Source: Brucella thiophenivorans (GTDB lineage: Bacteria > Pseudomonadota > Alphaproteobacteria > Rhizobiales > Rhizobiaceae). From it: DNA of 64,000 nucleotides. Numbering within the stretch: position 1 is the first letter of the stretch; every line of letters starts with the position of its first letter. The stretch spans positions 186,001 through 250,000 of the forward strand of contig NZ_NNRJ01000051.1 in NCBI RefSeq assembly GCF_002252445.1. The letters are read 5' to 3'. The notes under the pieces were generated by a model. The model did not search any database and was not told where the DNA came from. It saw nothing but the letters and a program-made list of their open reading frames with translations. The translations under genes were made by a program, and so were the position numbers. This document shows positions 19,504 to 28,978 of this stretch, piece after piece.

Positions 19504-20790
19504 ATGGCGAACTTTACAATCAAGCTCCCCGATGTCGGTGAAGGTGTTGCCGAAGCCGAACTTGTCGAATGGCATGTGAAAGTCGGCGATGTGGTCCGGG
19601 AAGACGATGTTCTTGCAGCGGTGATGACTGACAAGGCAACGGTTGAAATTCCATCATCGCGTGCCGGGACGGTCGTGCTTATCAATGGCGAAATCGGTGA
19701 AAAAATTGCAGTTGGCTCCGAACTTGTTCGCCTCGAAATTGAAGGCTCGACAAGTGAAAAGCCGAAAGAAGTAAAGACCGAAGCGCCAAAAGCCGATGGG
19801 CCTGCGGATGCGGACACGCCGGTTCTGTTGCAGACACCTGTGCCCGAAAGGTCAGTGGCGCCAAAACGTGAGGTGGTGAACCGCGCTTTCGCCGGTGCGG
19901 GACCCGTGCGCGCCGAGGGCGAAAAGCCGCTTGCTACGCCTTCTGTGCGATTGCGTGCACGTGATGCAGGCATTGATTTGCGGCGTGTGCGTGGCACCGG
20001 ACCTGCTGGGCGCATCACGCATGAAGATATGGATGCCTTTTTCAAGCTTGAAGTGGGTGGAGCACCGCAAGCAGGCTATGTTCCAGATCCATCCATTCAT
20101 GAAATCAAAGTCATCGGGCTTCGCCGCAAAATTGCTGAACGCATGGCCGAAGCCAAGCGGCATATTCCACATATTACCATAGTCGAAGAAGTTGACGTCA
20201 CGCAGTTGGAAGAATTGCGCACGGGGCTGAACAATGAGAAAAAGGAAATGCGTCCGCGCTTGACCTTACTGCCCTTCGTTATTCGTTCGATCGTCAAGGC
20301 TGTGAAAGAACAGCCGGGGCTCAATGCACATTTTGATGACGAGGCCGATATTATCCGCCAGTTCGGTGGTGTGCATGTGGGAATTGCCACACAGACGCCC
20401 AACGGGTTGATCGTTCCAGTGATGCGTCATGCCGAAAGCATGAGCGTATTTGGCTCAGCAACTGAGCTTTCCCGTCTCACGGACGCCGCGCGCAACGGCA
20501 CTGCCAAGCGGGATGAACTGACCGGCTCGACCATCACCATCACCTCTCTGGGGCCGCTCGGTGCAATTGCCACAACGCCAATCATCAATCGTCCAGAAGT
20601 GGCGATTGTCGGCATTAACAAGATCGCCATGCGTCCCATGTGGGACGGCACGCAATTCGTGCCACGTAAGATGATGAACCTTTCGTGCAGTTTTGATCAT
20701 CGAGTGATCGACGGCTGGGATGCAGCTGTGTTTGTGCAGAAGCTGAAAACCCTTCTCGAAACGCCAGCGATGATCTTTGTGGAAGGCTGA
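19504..20790 (+). CDS. bkdB: Branched-chain 2-oxoacid dehydrogenase E2 (dihydrolipoyl acyltransferase)
   Basis: A 428-aa E2 core protein. One N-terminal lipoyl domain (lipoyl Lys44 in MTDKATVEIPSS), a linker, the subunit-binding domain (about residues 137-175, PSVRLRARDAGIDL) and the C-terminal acyltransferase with HRVIDG active site (His399, Asp403). The ATG at 19504 has GGGAGGGA before it; the frame is open further upstream but only through bkdAB. Confidence 0.93.
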   Translation: MANFTIKLPDVGEGVAEAELVEWHVKVGDVVREDDVLAAVMTDKATVEIPSSRAGTVVLINGEIGEKIAVGSELVRLEIEGSTSEKPKEVKTEAPKADGPADADTPVLLQTPVPERSVAPKREVVNRAFAGAGPVRAEGEKPLATPSVRLRARDAGIDLRRVRGTGPAGRITHEDMDAFFKLEVGGAPQAGYVPDPSIHEIKVIGLRRKIAERMAEAKRHIPHITIVEEVDVTQLEELRTGLNNEKKEMRPRLTLLPFVIRSIVKAVKEQPGLNAHFDDEADIIRQFGGVHVGIATQTPNGLIVPVMRHAESMSVFGSATELSRLTDAARNGTAKRDELTGSTITITSLGPLGAIATTPIINRPEVAIVGINKIAMRPMWDGTQFVPRKMMNLSCSFDHRVIDGWDAAVFVQKLKTLLETPAMIFVEG

Positions 20791-20794
20791 TAAT

Positions 20795-22189
20795 ATGAGC
20801 GAGATTTCCTGCAAACTTCTGATTATCGGCGGTGGTCCCGGCGGCTATGTCTGTGGCATTCGTGCCGGCCAGCTTGGGATCGATACGGTGCTGGTCGAGA
20901 AAAAGCGTCTCGGCGGCACATGCCTCAATGTTGGCTGCATTCCGTCCAAAGCGTTGATCCACGCAGCTGACGAATTTAATCGCCTCACCAGTTTTGCAGC
21001 TAAGGGTTCAATGGGCATTACAGCGCAAAACCCGTCGATCGATTTTGGCAAGACGCTTGAGTGGAAAGACGGTATCGTCAATCGCCTTAATAGCGGCGTG
21101 GCAGGGCTTCTGAAACGTTCGCATGTGCGAATGTTTCAGGGGCAGGCGCGTTTCATCGATGGCAAAACGGTGCTCGTTGACACCGATACCGGTCGTGAGA
21201 CGATCCATGCGGAAAACATCGTGATTGCGACAGGTTCGGTACCGGTGGAGATTGAGGCTTTGCAATTTGGTGGGAATATTATCTCATCGACAGAAGCACT
21301 AGCGTTGGAAAATATCCCCGAAAACCTAGCAGTTGTCGGGGGCGGCTATATCGGGCTTGAGATCGGAACGGCCTTTGCCAAGCTTGGTTCAAGAGTAACG
21401 ATCATCGAAGCGACCGACCGTATCCTGCCGCAATATGACGCGGAACTGACGCGCCCAATTATGGCGCGTTTAAAACAGCTTGGTGTCGAGGTTCTGACCA
21501 ATACGTCCGCCAAGGGCATGAGATCCGATGGCAAAGCACTGGAGGTAACCACGTCCGATGGTGCAGCGCGCGCGATTGCGGCGGATAAGGTGCTTGTCAC
21601 CGTTGGTCGAAAGCCGCAGACAGACGGCTGGGGTTTGAGTGAAATCCGGCTCGATATGGACGGACGTTTTATTCGCATTGATGACAAATGCCGGACTTCT
21701 ATGCGCGGCGTTTATGCCATTGGCGACGTGACAGGCGAACCGATGCTTGCGCATCGCGCCATGGCGCAGGGCGAAATGGTGGCTGAGATTATCGCCGGTG
21801 GAAAACAGGCGTGGGACAAGCGCGCTATTCCTGCTGTCTGCTTTACAGATCCGGAAATCGTGACTGTCGGACTTTCACCGGATGATGCGCGTAAAGCAGG
21901 CCAGAATACCCAGATTGGGATTTTTCCTTTTCAGGCCAATGGCCGCGCTATGACCATTGAACGCGAAGACGGCATGATCCGCGTGATTGCACGTGCAGAC
22001 AATCACGTCATCCTCGGTATTCAGGGGGTAGGCGTTGGCATTTCAGAGCTTTCGGCAGCGTTCGCACAAGCAATTGAAATGGGCGCACGTCTTGAAGATA
22101 TTGCAGGCACGATCCATGCGCATCCAACGTTAAGTGAAGGCTTTGCAGAAGCGAGTATGAAGGCGCTCGGTCACGCGTTACATGTTTAG
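20795..22189 (+). CDS. lpdV: Dihydrolipoyl dehydrogenase (E3) of the bkd complex
   Basis: A 464-aa FAD disulfide oxidoreductase that reoxidises the lipoyl group of E2 with NAD+. Redox pair Cys43/Cys48 in GGTCLNVGCIPSKAL; second Rossmann site VVGGGYIGLEIGTAF near residue 180; C-terminal His-Glu pair in HAHPTLSEGF. The ATG at 20795 lies 4 nt after the bkdB stop; a possible GTG start at 20777 would overlap bkdB. Last gene of the operon. Confidence 0.92.
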   Translation: MSEISCKLLIIGGGPGGYVCGIRAGQLGIDTVLVEKKRLGGTCLNVGCIPSKALIHAADEFNRLTSFAAKGSMGITAQNPSIDFGKTLEWKDGIVNRLNSGVAGLLKRSHVRMFQGQARFIDGKTVLVDTDTGRETIHAENIVIATGSVPVEIEALQFGGNIISSTEALALENIPENLAVVGGGYIGLEIGTAFAKLGSRVTIIEATDRILPQYDAELTRPIMARLKQLGVEVLTNTSAKGMRSDGKALEVTTSDGAARAIAADKVLVTVGRKPQTDGWGLSEIRLDMDGRFIRIDDKCRTSMRGVYAIGDVTGEPMLAHRAMAQGEMVAEIIAGGKQAWDKRAIPAVCFTDPEIVTVGLSPDDARKAGQNTQIGIFPFQANGRAMTIEREDGMIRVIARADNHVILGIQGVGVGISELSAAFAQAIEMGARLEDIAGTIHAHPTLSEGFAEASMKALGHALHV

Positions 22190-22202
22190 AGAATACCTTT
22201 AT

Positions 22203-22227
22203 CCCAAACCCGGTTTCCAGTTTTGGG
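22203..22227. repeat. Intergenic hairpin resembling a rhizobial/Brucella interspersed repeat
   Basis: CCCAAA (22203-22208) pairs with TTTGGG (22222-22227) around a CCGGTTTCCAG core, followed by an ATGCTTCTAG-like tail. This matches my recollection of short palindromic intergenic elements common in Brucella and rhizobia. It lies between the convergent lpdV and SURF1 genes and may act as a terminator. Confidence 0.45.
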
Positions 22228-22237
22228 AGTCATGCTT

Positions 22238-22996
22238 CTAGTTCTTAGATTTTCGCTCGTGGCGCCAGACGACAATGGCGGCACCGGCAATCATCGCGGC
22301 AAGTGCAAACCATGTAATCGCATAAGAAAGATGATTGTTGCGGAAACTGACCACAGTTAGTCCGCCAACAGGCACGTTGCCTGGATTAGACTTTGCATCG
22401 GCATCGATGAAATACGGTGCTACCGTTCCCAAATCTTCCTTTTTCGCAAAGGCCGCCACATCACGTGAGTTCCACTCATTGCGGTCTGGATCGTTGGGAC
22501 GCAAAAAGAAGCCATCCGGTTCAGGCATACGCAGAAGCCCGCTTACGGTTGTTTCACCGGCAATTTGTGTCTCGATGCGCTGCGATGGATCGCGCTTGGC
22601 ATCAGGGATGAAACCGCGATTGATGAATGTCAGCGAACCATCTGACGTGCGCATCGGGGTAAGCACCCAAAAACCTGAACCGCGTTCGGTCAAGGCACGA
22701 ACCAGCACTTCTTTGTCGTTCAGATAGGTGCCAGTCAGCATCACGTGGCGATATTCATCTTCCGGCTGATTAACATTAGCCCAGTCATCACGACCCGGAG
22801 CAGCCATGGCTTCCGCATGCACACGTGCATCGACGCGGGATATAAGATCAAGCTTCCATTGCAGGCGTTCGACCTGCCAAATGCCAAGACTAAAAAAGAG
22901 AACAAAAAACAACGCGCCGAGAACTGTCATCAAGCCAAGAAAGAAGCGTGATTTCTTCTTCAGCGGAGGTGAACTGATTTCAGCGGGCGTTGACAT
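22238..22996 (-). CDS. SURF1 family protein
   Basis: A 252-aa inner-membrane protein with an N-terminal helix (LGLMTVLGALFFVLFFSLGIWQVERLQWK) and a C-terminal helix (SYAITWFALAAMIAGAAIVV) around a periplasmic domain. The GIWQ.ERL..K block and the C-terminal NNHLSYAITWF block are SURF1 hallmarks; SURF1 helps insert heme a into cytochrome c oxidase. AGGAAA precedes the ATG. It is not beside cox genes here, so it may be a second copy or serve another heme-copper oxidase. Confidence 0.9.
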   Translation of the reverse strand: MSTPAEISSPPLKKKSRFFLGLMTVLGALFFVLFFSLGIWQVERLQWKLDLISRVDARVHAEAMAAPGRDDWANVNQPEDEYRHVMLTGTYLNDKEVLVRALTERGSGFWVLTPMRTSDGSLTFINRGFIPDAKRDPSQRIETQIAGETTVSGLLRMPEPDGFFLRPNDPDRNEWNSRDVAAFAKKEDLGTVAPYFIDADAKSNPGNVPVGGLTVVSFRNNHLSYAITWFALAAMIAGAAIVVWRHERKSKN

Positions 22997-23192
22997 GGTG
23001 TTTCCTGATATGGGGGAGAAATTACAGTTTCAAATACGTCAAAAACCAACCCCAATAAAGAGCAAGCAGGGCAAAAGAATGTGATTGATTGTTGGAACGC
23101 TGAACGGCTTCAATCGGATCGAGGTTCCAACTATTCTCATTAAATCATAATTTCACCAATCCTCGTTTCACTCAGATCGGATTATGCTTTTA

Positions 23193-23235
23193 AAAACAAA
23201 TAGCGCCAATGTCCCTCTGAACGGACATGGCGCTC
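23193..23235 (-). terminator. Intrinsic terminator of the small 59-codon gene
   Basis: AGCGCCAATGTCC (23202-23214) pairs with GGACATGGCGCT (23223-23234) with one bulged base. On the minus strand the stem is followed by ATTTGTTTTTA. Confidence 0.75.
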
Positions 23236-23263
23236 TTATTTTGTAAATCGTAGCTATTATAAT

Positions 23264-23443
23264 TTATGCACTTTTATGCGCTTTACGCCTGCGATGTGAA
23301 TAACCGCCCTTAGAAAGCCTTAAGACGTTGCAGACCTGCGTCTTGTCTTCTGAAGGCTTTTGCATCTGTGTCTCAGCGTCTTGTAGCATCTGCTTTGTTA
23401 CTGGTCGGTGTTTCACGCTCGGACCAATCGTAATGCTTCTCAT
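23264..23443 (-). CDS. Small hypothetical basic protein (59 aa)
   Basis: The frame begins MRSITIGPSVKHRPVTKQML and ends GGYSHRRRKAHKSA; it is rich in Lys, Arg and His, with one Cys and no membrane segment. The ATG at 23443 has GGGAGA seven bases upstream, and a strong intrinsic terminator follows the stop by 30 bp, so the gene has its own expression signals. I do not recognise a family. An overlapping 25-codon frame starts at ATG 23450 but has a worse spacing. Function unknown; nucleic-acid binding is only a guess from charge. Confidence 0.55.
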   Translation of the reverse strand: MRSITIGPSVKHRPVTKQMLQDAETQMQKPSEDKTQVCNVLRLSKGGYSHRRRKAHKSA

Positions 23444-23597
23444 CGATCATTCTCCCTGTTTTTAGGCGGGATAGCTGCTTTAAGAGAGCCCCCAACCGGT
23501 AATCAAGAATGTGCGAATGAATGAAGTATTAACCTTATTGGGGAACTTGACAAGCACCAAATACAACCAGGACTAAGCCCTTGTGTCACCATATGAA

Positions 23598-23627
23598 AAA
23601 GCCGGGTTACTCACACAACCCGGCTTT
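23598..23627. terminator. Bidirectional intrinsic terminator after ftsK
   Basis: AAAGCCGGGTT (23598-23608) pairs with AACCCGGCTTT (23617-23627), with A- and T-runs on both sides. Confidence 0.85.
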
Positions 23628-23647
23628 ATAGATCGCAATTTTGTTGG

Positions 23648-26050
23648 TTAGTCGCGATTTCCGGTCAGGATTTCGCGCTTGCCGACATGGTTTGCACTAC
23701 CCACGAGGCCTTCCTGTTCCATGCGCTCAACAAGCGATGCAGCGCGATTGTAACCAATGCCAAGGCGTCGCTGAATATAGGAGGTAGAGCATTTCTTATC
23801 ACGCAGGACAACCTTGACGGCCTGTTCGTAAACGTCTTCGCCGTCGTCAGAACCCATGGCGGACGCATCAAAAACTGCCGCGTCCTGTACGGGCTCTTCG
23901 TCTTCTTCATCTTCGGTGACGGTTGCCAGATAATCCGGGCGACCCTGTTCTTTCAGATGATTGACTACCTTTTCAACTTCCTCATCAGAAACGAATGGAC
24001 CATGGACACGGACGATACGACCGCCACCGGCCATATGCAGCATGTCGCCCTGACCAAGAAGCTGTTCGGCACCCATTTCACCGAGAATGGTACGGCTGTC
24101 GATCTTGGACGTAACCTGGAATGAGATACGCGTCGGGAAATTCGCCTTGATCGTACCAGTAATGACATCGACCGACGGACGCTGCGTGGCCATGATAAGG
24201 TGGATACCAGCCGCACGCGCCATCTGCGCCAGACGCTGTACAGCACCTTCAATGTCCTTGCCAGCGACCATCATAAGGTCGGCCATTTCGTCGATAATAA
24301 CGACGATATATGGCATTGGCGTCAGGTCGAGTTCTTCCTGAATATAGGTCGGTTCGCCGGTTTCCTTATCGAAGCCCGACTGTACCGAGCACATCACGGT
24401 TTCGCCTTTGACTTTGGCGGATGCAGCACGCTGATTGAAACCTTCAATGTTGCGCACGCCAAGACGGGCCATCTTGCGATAGCGGTCTTCCATTTCGCGC
24501 ACGGCCCATTTCAAAGCCACAACGGCCTTCTTCGGATCGGTAACAACAGGTGTCAGCAGATGCGGAATCCCATCATAAATGGAGAGTTCCAGCATCTTCG
24601 GATCGACCATAATCAGGCGGCATTCTTCCGGCTTGAAGCGGTAGAGGAGCGACAAGATCATCGTGTTGATGGCAACTGACTTACCGGAGCCTGTTGTACC
24701 CGCCACCAGTAGGTGAGGCATCTTGGCTAGTTCCGCAATGATCGGCTCGCCACCAATGCCTTTGCCAAGGCAAAGCGGCAGGCGGTAGTTCGAGGATTCA
24801 AACGTGCGGGAGTCGATCATTTCGCGCAGATAAACAGTTTCACGATTGGCATTCGGCAATTCAATGCCAATTACATTCCGACCCGGAACCACTGCCACAC
24901 GAGCAGACAATGCCGACATTGAACGCGCAATATCATCCGCCAGACCGATCACCCGCGACGACTTTACGCCGGGAGCCGGTTCAAATTCATAGAGCGTGAC
25001 TACAGGACCCGGGCGCACATGAATGATTTCGCCGCGGACGCCGAAATCTTCCAGCACGCTCTCGAGAAGGCCAGCGCTGCGTTCGAGCATTTCCTGCGTG
25101 ATGAGATTGCCTTCAAGTGAAGGCGGCTCCTGAAGCAGATCACGTGGCGGGAACTCATAGTCGCCATGCGTGATAACCGCTTCGGTGCGGGGGAGGGGCT
25201 GCGGCTGATAAAGCGCAATAGAAGGCGCTGCCTTTGTAGGTGCAGGTGCAACTACAGGGGCTGGGTGCTTTACTTCCTCGACGATATTGAGAGAGACTTC
25301 TTCAACAGAAGCTGCGACTTCCTCAACCTGCGGCGGCGCTACAGCCTCGACCGGTTCACGCGCAACAGGCTCCTCAACCTTAACTTCTGCTACAGGCTGT
25401 GGTGCAGGCTCAGTCACCACGGGCTGAGCGACTGCTTCTTCTTCCGTCTTTCGCTTGTTCCATTCCACCGTGCGGAACTGTGCAACGATGGACTCGACCG
25501 TTGGTGCAGGACGCTTTGGTGCGGCCGCAACGACAGATTGCACAGGAACAGACTCGAAATCGAAGCTTTCCCAGAAAGCGAAGTCTGACAGATGGGCGAA
25601 TGCGGACATCGCTGCACTGCGCACTGGTTCGACATCGAGCACCACAGCGGTCTTCACGGGCGCAACCGGCTCGATAGGTGCTGCATTAAGAACAGGCGGT
25701 ACTGGCGCGACTGGTGTTTGAACCATGTTCTGCGACACAGATTGCTGAAGGGCTGCGACCGCCATTGGTTGTACTTCCGCAACTTTTGCGATCTCAATAG
25801 GGGAGACTTCGGGGGGGGCAGCTTTTGCGCGGCCATTGATATCCGGCAGATCCTCGCCGCGACGACGAACGAGCTCGACCTCTGGCGTGCGGGTAAAGCG
25901 GACATTTGCACCCATTGAGAAATGCGCTTTCCAAGCACCATCGGAGTCTGGTGAATGCGCACCCATCTTCGCGCTGTCTGGCTTCTGCTCGGAAGCAGAA
26001 TCCGCACGATTTGCATTTGTTTGTGGGAAATTTTCTCTCAAATTACGCAT
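23648..26050 (-). CDS. FtsK/SpoIIIE-type DNA translocase lacking membrane helices
   Basis: An 800-aa protein. The N-terminal 300 residues are a Pro/Val/Glu/Ala-rich linker with no hydrophobic helices, unlike classical FtsK, which has four. From about residue 315 the FtsK alpha domain follows (EVRP-like [20 protein letters not shown]), then the beta motor with Walker A GTTGSGKS near 450 and Walker [12 protein letters not shown] near 585, and the C-terminal gamma winged helix (about 735-795, [20 protein letters not shown]) that reads KOPS sites. It probably translocates or monomerises chromosomes. A second, membrane-anchored FtsK is expected elsewhere in the genome. No upstream frame adds helices. 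Confidence 0.87.
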   Translation of the reverse strand: MRNLRENFPQTNANRADSASEQKPDSAKMGAHSPDSDGAWKAHFSMGANVRFTRTPEVELVRRRGEDLPDINGRAKAAPPEVSPIEIAKVAEVQPMAVAALQQSVSQNMVQTPVAPVPPVLNAAPIEPVAPVKTAVVLDVEPVRSAAMSAFAHLSDFAFWESFDFESVPVQSVVAAAPKRPAPTVESIVAQFRTVEWNKRKTEEEAVAQPVVTEPAPQPVAEVKVEEPVAREPVEAVAPPQVEEVAASVEEVSLNIVEEVKHPAPVVAPAPTKAAPSIALYQPQPLPRTEAVITHGDYEFPPRDLLQEPPSLEGNLITQEMLERSAGLLESVLEDFGVRGEIIHVRPGPVVTLYEFEPAPGVKSSRVIGLADDIARSMSALSARVAVVPGRNVIGIELPNANRETVYLREMIDSRTFESSNYRLPLCLGKGIGGEPIIAELAKMPHLLVAGTTGSGKSVAINTMILSLLYRFKPEECRLIMVDPKMLELSIYDGIPHLLTPVVTDPKKAVVALKWAVREMEDRYRKMARLGVRNIEGFNQRAASAKVKGETVMCSVQSGFDKETGEPTYIQEELDLTPMPYIVVIIDEMADLMMVAGKDIEGAVQRLAQMARAAGIHLIMATQRPSVDVITGTIKANFPTRISFQVTSKIDSRTILGEMGAEQLLGQGDMLHMAGGGRIVRVHGPFVSDEEVEKVVNHLKEQGRPDYLATVTEDEEDEEPVQDAAVFDASAMGSDDGEDVYEQAVKVVLRDKKCSTSYIQRRLGIGYNRAASLVERMEQEGLVGSANHVGKREILTGNRD

Positions 26051-26320
26051 GATACCTGAACCATAGATATGTCGCCCGAATGAGCTTTAGTAATAGAAAA
26101 TGAAGGTTAACAACCCCCTTCATAATTCGCTCAAATCTGACAATTTTCTTTGAAGTGATCCGTTTTTACGGACAACGCTTATGAACAATTTTTGATATAT
26201 TATCATTAAATTACAATATGATAAAATAGTTATTTTATGTGATTGATAAAGTATCGTCGTGCCCCGCGTATAGTTTACAGGGGACAACAAAACGGCTTCT
26301 TTGGCGCTTGGTGAGCAGAC

Positions 26321-27355
26321 TCAGTGAGACTCAGGCTGTTTAAGCCAATCAGCGAGTGAATTGCGTTTGTTGCCGCCACGCCCCACAAAAGCGTCTGCCG
26401 CGCACATGGAATTCAGAACAGCCTCCTGCGTTGCCTCCGCTGCCGCGCGAAAAAGCAAATCAATGCGATTCTCATTCAATGTCTGAATTACGATGAGATC
26501 GCGGGGTTCATCATGATCAAAGGTTACGGCGGTTGAAAAGCCGAGGGCAATATCGCCGCTGCCATTGCCCCAGAATGCGCCCAGTCTTGCAAGGCCAGCA
26601 CCACAGCGTTTTGAGACGCGCTTCAACTGGCGATGTTCCAACGGTACGTCCGTTGCAAGCACGAGGATCACTGAGCCTCTTTCCGGTTGCGCCATTGTCT
26701 TTGGCGAGGGCTTACGGCCATCCGGCAAGACCAAGTCGCCCGAGCGACCGAAATTGGTCAACGCCAAAATGCCAAGATGATAGTCTGCACCATCCAGGTT
26801 GAAGCGGCGGGAGGCGCTGCCAATCCCGCCCTTGAAGCCAAAGCACGTCATGCCGGTGCCAGCGCCGACATTGCCTTGAACCACAGTGCCGCTCGCATCT
26901 ATGAGCGCAAGCCGCGCGTGCTCTTCCTGGATGGTTAAGGCCTGAATATCGTTGAAAGGTCCGTCATTGCACTCAAGTACGACCGGATTAACCGTCGCAG
27001 TTGTCCGGCCAATATCAGGGTTGGCTGCAATGGCTTCGCGAATGAGGGCATTGGCGCAGGTTCCAACTCCAAACGTATTGGTCAGGAGGATAGGGGTCTC
27101 TATATTCCCCAATTCCTCGACCTGCATCAGGCCAATGCTTTTGCCAAAACCATTGATAACATCACAGGCCGCAAGCACTTTGCGCCGATAAAGATTGCCG
27201 TCATGAGGCAGGATGGCCGTAACGCCGGTGTTGATATCGCCATCTTTTAAAGTGTGGTGCCCCACACATACACCCGGAACATCGGTGATCGAATTGCTCG
27301 CACCCGTCTGCATGTTGCCGCAAATAATACCAAAATCGCGCGCTGTCGGATTCAT
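26321..27355 (-). CDS. P1 family peptidase (DmpA/L-aminopeptidase-D-esterase type)
   Basis: A 344-aa Ntn-hydrolase precursor. It opens with NSITDVPGVCVGHHTLKDGD, the family start, and contains GAGTGMTCFGFKGGIGSASR. The self-cleavage and nucleophile site is Gly265-Ser266 in NGSGDIAL; cleavage would give alpha and beta chains, as known for DmpA of Ochrobactrum anthropi. It is about 30 residues shorter than DmpA, so it is probably a paralogue. The expected activity is removal of N-terminal residues from small peptides or amides. It stands alone, with 270 AT-rich bases before the next gene. Confidence 0.88.
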   Translation of the reverse strand: MNPTARDFGIICGNMQTGASNSITDVPGVCVGHHTLKDGDINTGVTAILPHDGNLYRRKVLAACDVINGFGKSIGLMQVEELGNIETPILLTNTFGVGTCANALIREAIAANPDIGRTTATVNPVVLECNDGPFNDIQALTIQEEHARLALIDASGTVVQGNVGAGTGMTCFGFKGGIGSASRRFNLDGADYHLGILALTNFGRSGDLVLPDGRKPSPKTMAQPERGSVILVLATDVPLEHRQLKRVSKRCGAGLARLGAFWGNGSGDIALGFSTAVTFDHDEPRDLIVIQTLNENRIDLLFRAAAEATQEAVLNSMCAADAFVGRGGNKRNSLADWLKQPESH

Positions 27356-27583
27356 CTCAATGCCCCGGTTTGATCTCTTAAGTGGTCATAGACGCTTTTT
27401 GATGACGACGAAACATCAATCAAGCGCTGCAAGCGTGGCATTAAAATCACAGCCGAAACCACTTATGCTCAATTTAAGCAAAAGCATCTGTCCAATTCGA
27501 TTTCCATTATTGACTCATATCATTTAGAGGCGCAGCAAATGCGGCGTTAAGAAATTTCGGCCGGACAAGGGGATCTAAGCGGC

Positions 27584-28894
27584 ATGAAAATTACTATCGA
27601 ACAAACGCTCGACCAGGCCGGAACCGGCCCCTTTCAGCGTAATCTCTTGGGTGTATTCGGACTGGTTTGGGCCGCTGACGCCATGCAGGTGCTGGCTGTC
27701 GGCTTCACGGCTGCTTCTATCGCCATGACATTCGGCCTCACTGTTCCGCAAGCTTTGCAAACGGGCACTCTATTCTTTCTGGGCATGCTGATTGGGGCTG
27801 CAGTTTTCGGGCGACTGGCCGATAAATATGGTCGTCGTCGCGTACTGCTCATAACAGTTGGCTGCGATGCCGTGTTTGGTCTGTTGTCAGCTTTCTCGCC
27901 AAATTTTGCCATCCTCCTGGGTCTTCGTTTCCTGACAGGCATTGCGGTTGGCGGCACGCTGCCGGTCGATTATGCGATGATGGCGGAATTTCTGCCTTCC
28001 AAAAATCGTGGTCGCTGGCTGGTTATGCTGGAAGGCTTTTGGGCGGTTGGCACCGTGATCATTGCACTCGCTGCATGGGCAGCAAGCCTTGCCGGTGTTG
28101 CCGATGCATGGCGCTATATTTTCATCGTGACCGCTGCACCTGCACTTATTGGTATCTGGCTGCGTTTTTGGGTTCCTGAATCGCCGATGCATCTGCTTAA
28201 GACCGGACAGGCGAAAGAAGCCAAGTCCGTCATGAACCGTGTGCTGCGCAAAAACGGCAAGCCGGAACTTTCGCCCAAGGCAATCCTTGAAGCACCGCTT
28301 CTGTTAACAAATGAAAAGCTGTTGTCTCCAAATCTGCGTCAGCGAACCCTGACCACGCTGGCCATTTGGTTCCTCGTGTCGGTTTCCTATTACGGCATCT
28401 TCACATGGATACCGGCGAAATTGGCGGGCGATGGCTTTGGCTTTGTACGCGGATATGGATTTCTGGTTATCGTCGCGCTTGCACAGTTACCGGGCTATGC
28501 GCTGGCAGCGTATGGCGTCGAAGCGTGGGGGCGTCGCAGGACACTCATCACCTTCCTGTTCATCAGCGCAGCTGCCTGTGCACTGTTCACCGTTGCCGGA
28601 AACTCGGTTCTGGTTGGCGCTTCGATCCTGATCATGAGCTTTGCACTGCTCGGCACATGGGGCGCACTCTATGCTTTCACGCCGGAACTTTATCCGACAT
28701 CATTGCGTGCAAGCGGGATGGGCGCTGCCGGTGCTATGGCTCGCCTTGGTGGATTGCTCGCACCATCCGCACTTGCGCTCGTCATTAGCCAGAGCTTTAA
28801 TATGGCTGTCGCAATGTTTGCAGGCTTGCTGGCATTGGCTGGAATTATTGCATTTTTCATCAATGTGGAAACGCGCGATAAAGCGTTGAACTGA
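27584..28894 (+). CDS. MFS transporter (sugar/aromatic acid symporter type)
   Basis: A 436-aa, 12-helix permease. Motif A is GRLADKYGRRRVLL between helices 2 and 3; PESPMHLLK after helix 6 is shared with sugar and aromatic-acid porters (2.A.1.1/2.A.1.15), and TPELYPTSLRASGMG near helix 10 matches this group. ATG at 27584 follows CTAAGCGGC without a strong ribosome-binding site. Divergent from the P1 peptidase by 230 bp. The substrate is unknown; a carboxylate is likely. Confidence 0.82.
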   Translation: MKITIEQTLDQAGTGPFQRNLLGVFGLVWAADAMQVLAVGFTAASIAMTFGLTVPQALQTGTLFFLGMLIGAAVFGRLADKYGRRRVLLITVGCDAVFGLLSAFSPNFAILLGLRFLTGIAVGGTLPVDYAMMAEFLPSKNRGRWLVMLEGFWAVGTVIIALAAWAASLAGVADAWRYIFIVTAAPALIGIWLRFWVPESPMHLLKTGQAKEAKSVMNRVLRKNGKPELSPKAILEAPLLLTNEKLLSPNLRQRTLTTLAIWFLVSVSYYGIFTWIPAKLAGDGFGFVRGYGFLVIVALAQLPGYALAAYGVEAWGRRRTLITFLFISAAACALFTVAGNSVLVGASILIMSFALLGTWGALYAFTPELYPTSLRASGMGAAGAMARLGGLLAPSALALVISQSFNMAVAMFAGLLALAGIIAFFINVETRDKALN

Positions 28895-28901
28895 TAAAAA
28901 G

Positions 28902-28935
28902 AAGCCCGGACTTCACATCGGAAATCCGGGCTTTA
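28902..28935. terminator. Intrinsic terminator between MFS and alkB
   Basis: AAGCCCGGA (28902-28910) pairs with TCCGGGCTT (28925-28933). Confidence 0.8.
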
Positions 28936-28978
28936 CCTAATGAACTGATTTATTAATTAGATAGTTTTAGTCATTGTT

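Noticed and set aside
23091..23131. Inverted repeat GTTGGAAC/GTTCCAAC as a small RNA
   Set aside because: The loop is 25 nt, no T-run or promoter accompanies it, so evidence is too weak.
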